Positions 57,971-64,000 of a stretch of 64,000 nucleotides of DNA are shown here, in pieces. Under the pieces are notes generated by a model. It saw only the letters and a list, made by a program, of their open reading frames with translations, searched no databases and had not been told where the DNA came from. Location: positions 1 through 64,000 of the forward strand of contig JAUYJT010000027.1 in the NCBI GenBank assembly GCA_030700225.1, in the 5' to 3' direction. The position numbers were made by a program, and so were the translations under genes. This DNA comes from Candidatus Nanopelagicales bacterium (GTDB lineage Bacteria; Actinomycetota; Actinomycetes; S36-B12; GCA-2699445). Each line of letters starts with the position of its first letter. Within the stretch, counting starts at the first letter, position 1.

Positions 57971-58076
57971 GCGTTGACCTTATCGCCCTGTCTGCCGTCC
58001 GGACCGCGTGCGGAGGGATGCGTCGCGCTCGCACGGGCGCTAGCGTGAGAGCACACTCAGCCCCCAGGAGGCCCGC

Positions 58077-58430
58077 GTGAACACATCACGGGAAGCCCGC
58101 GAAGGGAAGCCGTCTGTTCCTGGCCGACCCGAGCCTGTCGATGTGGCCAAGTACGCGCGAGTGTTCGGCTGGCTGATCCTGGCGATCCTGGCGATCCTAT
58201 TCGTGATTCTGAACAGCGGAACCGTGAGCGTCAGCCTGGTGTTCGCGCAGCGGGATGTACCGCTGTTCGTCGCGCTGCTCATCGCCATGGCGCTGGGAGC
58301 GGGGCTTGGCAGCGGGACCGGATGGTGGCTGCGCCGCCGTCGCACCCGGCGGAACGCGGGCAAGGCGGCTCCACCGGGAAGCGCGGGAGAGGCAGACAAG
58401 ACGGAGAAGGGTGAGAAGCACCCAAAGTGA
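58077..58430 (+). CDS. LapA-domain membrane protein
   Basis: 117-residue protein with two transmembrane helices (VFGWLILAILAILFVILNSG and PLFVALLIAMALGAGLGSG), a basic RRRRTRR turn and a charged, Lys/Glu-rich tail. The pattern is the LapA (DUF1049) family, with LPS-assembly or shape roles in some bacteria. Here the function is unknown. CAGGAGG precedes the GTG at 58077. It overlaps the amidase gene by four bases. Confidence 0.85.
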   Translation: MNTSREAREGKPSVPGRPEPVDVAKYARVFGWLILAILAILFVILNSGTVSVSLVFAQRDVPLFVALLIAMALGAGLGSGTGWWLRRRRTRRNAGKAAPPGSAGEADKTEKGEKHPK

Positions 58431-59854
58431 GCCAGTTGCACGACCTCACAGCTCTGGAGCAGTCCCGTGCTGTCCGGACGCGAGAAGTGTCGGCGGTTGA
58501 ATTGACACGGCACTACCTGGGTCGCACAGAGGAACTCAGCGATGTCGTCGGGGCTTTCGTGACAGTGACACCGGACCTGGCGCTGGAGCAGGCTGAAGCG
58601 GTTGACCGCCGGGTCGCGGCCGCGGAGTCACCCGATGATCTGGGTCCGTTGACGGGCTGCGTAGTGCCAGTGAAGGACCTTGATCTTGTGGCTGGCGTCA
58701 GGTGCACGTTCGGGTCCGCCGTGTTCGCTGATTTCGTGTCCCCCCAGGACGCGGCGTTCGTGCGGGCCATGCGCGATGCGGGCTTGGTCATCACCGGGAA
58801 GACGAACGCTCCGGAGTTCGGGTTGCCGTGCTACACCGAGCCCGACATCGCCCCGTCGGCACGGACGCCCTGGGACACGACCAGATCGGCGGGCGGCTCC
58901 AGTGGCGGTGCCGCCGCAGCCGTGTCAGCTGGTTTAGCTTCAGCGGCTCAGGGGTCGGACGGTGGTGGATCCATCCGGATTCCGGCCAGCGTCACTGGGC
59001 TGGTTGGGCTCAAGCCCTCCCGTGGACGGGTGTCGGTGGCTCCGCTCGTGGACTCTGTTGGCGAGCTGGTGGCGATCGGTCCGCTAGCCAGGACCGTGGC
59101 AGACGCGGCCGCACTGCTGGATGTCATGTCCGGCGTTCAGCTCGGCGATGTGTTCGCAGCCCCCGGGCCGCCGGGGGCCGGTACGTTTCTGGCCGCGGCT
59201 TCGATGGAGCCACGGCGGCAGCGGATCGGACGGTTCTGCGTACCTCTCATCGCCGAGACGACCGTGCATTCGGACTGCTTGGCCGCCTATGAGGCCGCCT
59301 CAACGCTTCTGGCGGAGCTCGGGCATGAGGTAGTGGACATCGAGCCGCCATACAGCCCAGTACTCACCCCGCACTTCGAGGCGGTGTGGGCCACGCTGGC
59401 TGGGTCGATTCCGGTCCCGCCCGGCAAGGAGGGATTGCTGCGGCCTCTGACGAAGTACCTGCGCGACGCGGGAGAAGCGGTGACCGGACGCCAACTCGCC
59501 GCCGCCGTGGCCATGCTGCGGACGGCCGCGAGAACCGCGATCCTGGCGACCGCTGGATTCGACGCGCTCTTGACCCCCACGCTGGCCCAGCCGCCGGCGC
59601 TAGTCGGCGGCATTCGCGACGACGATGATCCCGCCAGGGACTTCGCGAGGCAGAAGGAGTTCACTCCGTTCACGGCGCCGTTCAACGTAAGTGGCCAGCC
59701 CGCGGTGAGTTTGCCGCTCGCGCACAGCCCAGGCGGGTTGCCGATCGGAGTGCAGATCGTCGGGCGCCCCTGGGGGGAAGCGGATCTGCTGAGTTTGGTC
59801 GGCCAGATCGAGCGGGCGAAGCCTTGGGTAGACAGGCGGCCACCGGTGTGGTGA
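58427..59854 (+). CDS. Amidase (amidase signature family)
   Basis: 475-residue hydrolase of amides, usually cytoplasmic. The Ser-Ser-Lys triad is visible: Lys in VVPVKDLDL, Ser in SAGGSSGGAAAA and Ser in SDGGGSIRIPAS. The amidase fold is complete to the C-terminal PIGVQIVGRPWGE. The GTG at 58427 overlaps lapA. No GatCB partners are near, so tRNA-dependent amidotransferase function is unlikely. Confidence 0.93.
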   Translation: MSQLHDLTALEQSRAVRTREVSAVELTRHYLGRTEELSDVVGAFVTVTPDLALEQAEAVDRRVAAAESPDDLGPLTGCVVPVKDLDLVAGVRCTFGSAVFADFVSPQDAAFVRAMRDAGLVITGKTNAPEFGLPCYTEPDIAPSARTPWDTTRSAGGSSGGAAAAVSAGLASAAQGSDGGGSIRIPASVTGLVGLKPSRGRVSVAPLVDSVGELVAIGPLARTVADAAALLDVMSGVQLGDVFAAPGPPGAGTFLAAASMEPRRQRIGRFCVPLIAETTVHSDCLAAYEAASTLLAELGHEVVDIEPPYSPVLTPHFEAVWATLAGSIPVPPGKEGLLRPLTKYLRDAGEAVTGRQLAAAVAMLRTAARTAILATAGFDALLTPTLAQPPALVGGIRDDDDPARDFARQKEFTPFTAPFNVSGQPAVSLPLAHSPGGLPIGVQIVGRPWGEADLLSLVGQIERAKPWVDRRPPVW

Positions 59855-61980
59855 GCGCTGCTGGGGCGCGGCCAGTTCAGGGACCCCTCGCGCGACTGGC
59901 GGAGGCGCACGGGGTGGCGCTTGAGTACTACGACCAGTCGGGGCAACGCCACGTCATCAGCAGAAGCTCTGTGATCGCCGTGCTGCGGTCCCTTGGCGTG
60001 CGGGCGGCCACCTCCGATGAGGTCCGCACGGCGTTGCGCGAGGCCGACTCGCATGACTGGGGCCTGATGCTTCCGCCGGTGGTTGTGTGCGGACAGGACC
60101 GGGGCGCTGAATTCTGGGTCAACACGCCGACGGGTGAGGCGGCTGAGGTGAGCGTAGCTTTCGAATCCGGCAGTGCTAGCGCCCCACTCGAACCGCTGGA
60201 CAGGCCCCGGCGCTCCCGCCGGATCGAGGGCGCCAGCGTACGCAGATCGTGGTTCGAAATCCCAGCGGGTTTGCCGCTTGGATGGCACGAGGTACGGGCG
60301 GTGTCGCCATCGCGCACCGGGTCCTGTGCGTTGGTAGTGACGCCGACGAGACCTGACAGCGAGCTTCCCGGGCGGCTCTGGGGTGTGATGGCCCAGATCT
60401 ACGCGCTGCGATCCTCGCGGTCCTGGGGGATAGGGGACTTGGCCGATCTGAGGGAACTCACAGCTTGGACAGGCCGCTCGCTGGGCGCGGGCTTCTGCCT
60501 GGTCAACCCGCTGCACGCCGGCCGCGTGGTACCGCCCATAGTCAACTCGCCCTACCTGCCGAGCAGTCGCCGCTTCGTCGATCCGCTGTACCTGAGAGTG
60601 GAAGACATTGTTGAGTACGGCCTGTTGCCGGATGAGGACAGGGTCGCGGCCCAAGCTGAGGCCGCCAAGTGGGCGGTAGTGGATCGAAGCTCAGAGTTGC
60701 TCGACCGTCAGAAGTGCTGGGAGTCCAAGTCACGTGCGCTTGAGTCTGTCTACAGGGTCCCCATGGGCCCAGGGCGCCAGGCCCAGTTCGAGGCATACGT
60801 CGCCAGTCAGGGTGATGGATTGCGACTGTTCGCGACGTGGTGCGCGCTGACAGAGGAGTACGGGCCCGTATGGCGTCAGTGGCCCCTGGCCCTGCGCGAC
60901 CCGTACAGCCGCGACGTGGCACTGGAGGCGGACCGCTTGTCCGGACGGGTCGGGTTCTACTGCTGGCTCCAATGGCAGGCTGACCAGCAACTGGCCGCCG
61001 TCGAACAAGCGGCCGAAGGTGTGGGCATGCCGATTGGCGTGATCCATGATCTGGCTGTCGGTGTGCATGTGGACTCGGCGGACTCCTGGTACCTAGGTGA
61101 CGTCTTCGCCGAAGGAGTTCACGTGGGGGCGCCTCCGGATGCTTACAACCAGCTCGGTCAGGACTGGACCCAGCCTCCCTGGCATCCGCGGCGTTTGGCG
61201 GAACAGGCGTTCGTCCCATACCGCGACCTGTTGAGAACCATGCTGCGCAACGCCGGGGGAATACGCGTGGACCACATCCTGGGCTTGTTCCGGCAGTGGT
61301 GGGTTCCCCAGGGTTGTCCACCGACGGAAGGCACATACGTGTCCATGGATCATGAGGCTCTCATCGGGATCCTCGTTCTGGAGGCCCATCGCGCCGGGGC
61401 GGTCGTGATCGGGGAGGATCTGGGGACGGTCGCGGATTGGATCAGGGACTACCTGGACGAGCGGGGAATCCTAGGGACCGGCATCTTGTGGTTCGAACGG
61501 GATCGAACCGGCATGATCGTGCCCCCCGAGTCCTGGAGGGCGCGGACCCTCACAAGCGTCACTGTGCACGACTTGCCCCCGACGGCGGGCTATGTCCGCG
61601 GAGACCACGTCCGGCTCAGGGATGAGCTGGGGCTCCTGACTCGACCTCTGGCCGAAGAGGAGCGGGCGCACGAGGCTGAGATCGCCCTGTGGCGCGAGAT
61701 GCTGACCGATCGGGGGTTACTGGATTCGATCGACGCGAGCCCGGCGGAGACCGTAGTCGCTCTGCACCGGCTCGCTGCGGCGTCACCGGCGATGTTGCTG
61801 GGGGTCAGCCTGCCTGATTTGACGGGGGACCGCAGAGCGCAGAACCAGCCAGGAACCGACACGGAGTACCCGAACTGGAGGGTGCCGTTGTGCGACGAAC
61901 GCGGCCATGCTGTCCTGCTGGAGGACCTGTCCAAGCTTCCCCTGCTCGATCCTGTGGTTTCGGCGGTGAGAGGTTACTGA
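59851..61980 (+). CDS. malQ: 4-alpha-glucanotransferase (GH77)
   Basis: 709-residue transferase that moves glucan chains between maltooligosaccharides, used in glycogen/maltodextrin metabolism. The MalQ domain has VNPLHAG, NSPYLPSSRRFVDPLYL and the catalytic-site motifs NAGGIRVDHILGLFR, GEDLGTVADWIRD and HDLPPTAGYVRGD. An N-terminal extension of about 150 residues precedes it, as in actinobacterial MalQ. The GTG at 59851 overlaps the amidase stop; its end overlaps the stop of a truncated pepN copy on the other strand. Confidence 0.93.
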   Translation: MSAAGARPVQGPLARLAEAHGVALEYYDQSGQRHVISRSSVIAVLRSLGVRAATSDEVRTALREADSHDWGLMLPPVVVCGQDRGAEFWVNTPTGEAAEVSVAFESGSASAPLEPLDRPRRSRRIEGASVRRSWFEIPAGLPLGWHEVRAVSPSRTGSCALVVTPTRPDSELPGRLWGVMAQIYALRSSRSWGIGDLADLRELTAWTGRSLGAGFCLVNPLHAGRVVPPIVNSPYLPSSRRFVDPLYLRVEDIVEYGLLPDEDRVAAQAEAAKWAVVDRSSELLDRQKCWESKSRALESVYRVPMGPGRQAQFEAYVASQGDGLRLFATWCALTEEYGPVWRQWPLALRDPYSRDVALEADRLSGRVGFYCWLQWQADQQLAAVEQAAEGVGMPIGVIHDLAVGVHVDSADSWYLGDVFAEGVHVGAPPDAYNQLGQDWTQPPWHPRRLAEQAFVPYRDLLRTMLRNAGGIRVDHILGLFRQWWVPQGCPPTEGTYVSMDHEALIGILVLEAHRAGAVVIGEDLGTVADWIRDYLDERGILGTGILWFERDRTGMIVPPESWRARTLTSVTVHDLPPTAGYVRGDHVRLRDELGLLTRPLAEEERAHEAEIALWREMLTDRGLLDSIDASPAETVVALHRLAAASPAMLLGVSLPDLTGDRRAQNQPGTDTEYPNWRVPLCDERGHAVLLEDLSKLPLLDPVVSAVRGY

Positions 61981-62358
61981 GCGGCTGCGGTGGTGTCGGC
62001 GTCCTTGGCTTGGGCTCGCAGGGCCCGGACGGTCGAGTCGCGCCCTTCGGCGACGAGTCGCCGGGCCGCCGTAGTCAGAGTGCCGTCCGCCAGGAGTCGG
62101 TCGGCGGCTGCGACTGTAGCGTCTTCGACGAGCAGGTGCGGGTACAAGAGGTTCGTCATCGACTTGGCGGTGTCCGGGGTGCGCGTTTTCCAAAGGTTCG
62201 GCAGCGACTCGAAGTAGCGATTCGCGAACGGCCGCAGCAGATCCCGCTGCCCGGGTTGGATGAATCCAGACATCGTCGCGTTGAGAACGGCGTTGGGAAG
62301 TTCATCGGAGTCGACAGCCTGGGACCACGCCTGGTTCTTGGCGTCAGTGGTGGGGCGA
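61974..62358 (-). pseudogene. Truncated duplicate of the pepN 3' end
   Basis: About 128 codons matching the C-terminus of aminopeptidase N (MSGFIQPGQRDLLRPFANRYF... VRALRAQAKDADTTAAAQ). The region from 61999 to 62358 is about 97% identical to 63519-63878, with 11 differences counted by eye. In frame, a TGA directly upstream (around 62365) closes the reading frame, so it cannot make PepN. Its stop overlaps the malQ stop (TTACTGA at 61974-61980), a tidy convergent junction suggesting this is the original pepN end. Confidence 0.85.
61999..62358. repeat. 360-base direct repeat, copy A (pepN 3' segment)
   Basis: Direct repeat of 63519-63878 at a distance of 1520 bases. Identity begins at GCGTCCTTGGCT and ends at GTGGGGCGA. 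The pair brackets a plus-strand gene for a secreted NHL/FN3 protein. Confidence 0.9.
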
Positions 62359-62395
62359 TCTCAAAGAAGCTGAGGCACGCCGCCGGGTTGACACC

Positions 62396-62408
62396 GGGGG
62401 GGGGGGGG
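62396..62408 (+). repeat. Run of 13 G upstream of the secreted FN3 gene
   Basis: An uninterrupted G13 tract lies 17 bases before the ATG at 62426. TTGACA (62388-62393), a possible -35 box, ends two bases before it. Slippage would change the distance from the TTGACA to the gene. No clear -10 was seen. Confidence 0.85.
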
Positions 62409-62425
62409 CATGGGAGCGTGCGGCC

Positions 62426-63418
62426 ATGAATCTGTCGCATCGCGGTTCGGTTGTTGGTCTGGTCGTGTGGGCTGTGCTTGTGGCCCTGTTGGGGGCGCTG
62501 GTGGGAGCACCCGGGGCGTGGGCGTGGCCCGGGGGGGACACGCCCCCGGACAAGACGCTCGTCGGGGCCGCGACGGGACTGAATTCTCCTGGGGATGTGG
62601 CGTTCGATGGCTCCGGGCGGATGTACGTCACCAACTACGGCGGCGACTCGGTGACGGTGTATTCGGCGGATTGGGCCGATGGGGACACCGGCCCGGTCAA
62701 GACGCTCGCTGGCGGCGCGACGGGACTGGATGGTCCAGTGGGTGTGGCGTTCGACGGGTCTGGGCGGATGTACGTCACCAACGCCAACGGCGGCTCGGTG
62801 ACGGTGTATTCGGCGTCGGCCACGGTTCCTGGTGCGGCGAGGTCGGTGGGGGGTGTGGCCGGTGATGGTCGGGCCACCGTGTCGTGGACGGCTCCGGCGT
62901 CAACTGGTGGTAGTGCTGTGACGGGGTATCGGATTCAGCGCAGGGCTGGTTCGGGTTCTTGGTCGACTGTGGTGGGCAACACAGGCTCGGTGGCCAGGTC
63001 GCGGGTGGTCACTGGTTTGTCGAACGGGACTTCTTACACCTTCCGTGTCGCGGCTATCAACTCCGTGGGGGTGGGTGCGTTCTCGCCCGCTTCGGCGGCG
63101 GTGAAGCCGGTTGGTAAGCCGGGTAAGCCTGGCAAGCCCAAGGTGAAGGCGAAGCGTCACGGCAAGGCGCGTATCCACTGGGCCGCGTCGGCGTCCCATG
63201 GTGGGAAGGTGACGTACAAGATCCAGAAAGCGGTGAAGAAGAAGCACGGTAAGTGGAGGAAGGTCGCCTCCACCACTCGCCATAAGTGGAATGGGAAGGT
63301 TCCCGGTGCGAAGAAGGCCGCCAGGAAGGGCCGCGCGTTGTGGTTCCGGATTGTGCCCCACAACTCCGCTGGAACCGGGCCGAAGAGCAAGCACACGAAG
63401 GCCTGGATGAAGAAGTAG
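62426..63418 (+). CDS. Secreted protein with two NHL-like blades and fibronectin III domain(s)
   Basis: 330-residue exported protein. A signal peptide (VVGLVVWAVLVALLGALVGA...AWA) is followed by two NHL/SMP30-like repeats (GRMYVTNYGGDSVTVYSA and GRMYVTNANGGSVTVYSA, 49 residues apart), a fibronectin type III domain (TVSWTAPASTGGSAVTGYRIQR...SYTFRVAAINSVG) and a very basic Lys-rich second FN3-like part (GKPGKPGKPKVKAKRHGK). Two blades cannot close a propeller, so the repeat array may have lost or not gained units. Surface binding is likely; its partner is unknown. The gene lies between two pepN copies. Confidence 0.82.
   Translation: MNLSHRGSVVGLVVWAVLVALLGALVGAPGAWAWPGGDTPPDKTLVGAATGLNSPGDVAFDGSGRMYVTNYGGDSVTVYSADWADGDTGPVKTLAGGATGLDGPVGVAFDGSGRMYVTNANGGSVTVYSASATVPGAARSVGGVAGDGRATVSWTAPASTGGSAVTGYRIQRRAGSGSWSTVVGNTGSVARSRVVTGLSNGTSYTFRVAAINSVGVGAFSPASAAVKPVGKPGKPGKPKVKAKRHGKARIHWAASASHGGKVTYKIQKAVKKKHGKWRKVASTTRHKWNGKVPGAKKAARKGRALWFRIVPHNSAGTGPKSKHTKAWMKK
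62552..62815 (+). repeat. Tandem 147-base coding repeat (NHL blades)
   Basis: Two 117-base units (62552-62668 and 62699-62815) with strong identity, spaced 147 bases. Each encodes a KTL-x-G...MYVTN...VTVYSA blade. High DNA identity suggests recent duplication and a possibly variable copy number. Confidence 0.85.
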
Positions 63419-63475
63419 TCTCGGCCGGTGCGCTGCCGCCGTGGTGCCCTTGGGTCGGATGCTTGGTGGGATCGG

Positions 63476-64000
63476 CTAGGGCTGGCGCGACGGTGACCTG
63501 GAGCCCGACACGGCACCAGCGTCCTTGGCTTGGGCTCGCATGGCCCGGACGGTCGAGTCGCGCCCTTCGGCGACGAGTCGCCGGGCCGCCGTAGTCAGAG
63601 TGCCGTCCGCCAGGAGTCGGTCGGCGGCTGCGACTGTAGCGTCTTCGACGAGCAGGTGCGGGTACAAAAGGTTCGTCATCGACTTGGCGGTGTCCGGGGT
63701 GCGCGTCTTCCAAAGGTTCGGCAGCGACTCGAAGTAGCGATTCGCGAACGGCCGCAACAGATTCCGCTGCCCGGGTTGGATGAATCCAGACATCGTCGCG
63801 TTGAGAACGGCGTTGGGAAGTTCATCGGAGTCGACAGCCTGGGACCACGCCTCGTCCTTGGCCTCGGCAGTGGGGCGAGCCGCGAGAGCCAGTGCCTTGT
63901 GACGCTGTCCTGTGGATGTCGCGTCCCTGGCCGCTTCGGCTTCGATCCGTTCGCTATCGGCCCTGCCTCTGGCGGCGAGTCGCTGGAGCAGATGCCACCG
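63476..64000 (-). CDS. pepN: Aminopeptidase N (partial; N-terminal part beyond window)
   Basis: C-terminal 174 residues of a M1 aminopeptidase of the ERAP1-like C-terminal type: RWHLLQRLAARGRAD, QAVDSDELPNAVLN, SGFIQPGQRNLLRPF, YFESLPNLWKTRTP. The zinc site HExxH would lie beyond base 64000. Its end differs from the duplicated copy A: after VRAMRAQAKDA comes GAVSGSRSPSRQP, encoded by unrelated sequence, so the protein has a replaced tail. It should still be functional if the rest is intact. Confidence 0.85.
   Translation of the reverse strand, partial: RWHLLQRLAARGRADSERIEAEAARDATSTGQRHKALALAARPTAEAKDEAWSQAVDSDELPNAVLNATMSGFIQPGQRNLLRPFANRYFESLPNLWKTRTPDTAKSMTNLLYPHLLVEDATVAAADRLLADGTLTTAARRLVAEGRDSTVRAMRAQAKDAGAVSGSRSPSRQP
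63519..63878. repeat. 360-base direct repeat, copy B (pepN 3' segment)
   Basis: Second copy of the segment at 61999-62358, inside the intact-looking pepN reading frame. 11 differences from copy A were counted by eye, scattered along the segment, most of them near the far end. Confidence 0.9.

Noticed and set aside
59287-60654. 455-residue minus-strand frame over amidase and malQ
   Set aside because: Antisense to the ends of two well supported genes.
62410-62865. Alternative frame starting at the ATG directly after the G13 tract
   Set aside because: It encodes a Gly/Arg-rich product without features, while the overlapping frame from 62426 has a signal peptide, NHL repeats and FN3 domains.

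Overview
The window is a chromosomal segment from a high-GC Gram-positive bacterium of the Actinomycetota (genus not determinable here). The evidence is the high GC third-codon usage, frequent GTG starts, 4-base ATGA/GTGA stop-start overlaps, and several gene orders familiar from actinomycetes: hrcA-dnaJ, lepA / rpsT / holA-comEC-comEA, and rpsA-coaE-uvrB-terC. I saw no transposase, integrase, phage gene, CRISPR array or rRNA.

Layout. 1-2 kb: minus-strand hrcA-dnaJ heat-shock operon (dnaJ cut by the window edge) behind a CIRCE operator. 2.1-2.8 kb: a VapBC-type toxin-antitoxin pair. 2.9-12.7 kb: mostly minus-strand housekeeping genes (hemW, an acyl-CoA synthetase, lepA, holA, comEC, comEA) with rpsT on the plus strand. 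13-24.8 kb: a thioesterase divergent from polA, a lipoprotein hydrolase, rpsA, coaE, a short AMP-ligase, uvrB and a TerC protein. 25-30 kb: a lytic transglycosylase, tRNA-Leu, an F420-reductase-like protein, and the cobalt/nickel importer cbiM-N-Q-O. 30-34.5 kb: DUF3618 protein plus GroES-like protein, acetoacetyl-CoA synthetase, and an Lnt-like apolipoprotein N-acyltransferase. 34.5-43.5 kb: tRNA-Lys, a fused HyuA-HyuB oxoprolinase divergent from a TetR-hemerythrin pair, tRNA-His, orn, a universal stress protein, a secreted propeller-like protein, a SpoIIAA-like protein and tRNA-Arg. 43.7-49.8 kb: a short SSB, a complete ECF vitamin transporter (T, double A, S) behind a cobalamin riboswitch, and ettA. 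49.9-58 kb: an exported trypsin-like protease that looks frameshifted, a 4-TM protein made of two tandem copies, an S41 protease, NfeD and SPFH proteins, MscS, and a prolyl oligopeptidase. 58-64 kb: LapA-like protein, amidase, malQ, then a disturbed pepN 3' region.

The two transport systems fit together: CbiMNQO brings in Co or Ni ions, and the riboswitch-controlled ECF system probably brings in cobalamin or a precursor. The 49.9-55 kb block is an envelope cluster of proteases and membrane-quality proteins.

The most unusual structures are: (1) three copies of a 74-base, highly structured intergenic repeat, two of which bracket the Lnt-like gene and one of which supplies the hemW stop codon; (2) a 360-base duplication of the pepN 3' end flanking an inserted gene for a secreted NHL/fibronectin-III protein; (3) a run of 13 G just upstream of that gene, placed as a phase-variable tract would be; (4) a probable single-base frameshift separating the signal peptide from the body of the S1 protease, with a leaderless promoter marking the true start. 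All comparisons were made by eye; no database search was run.
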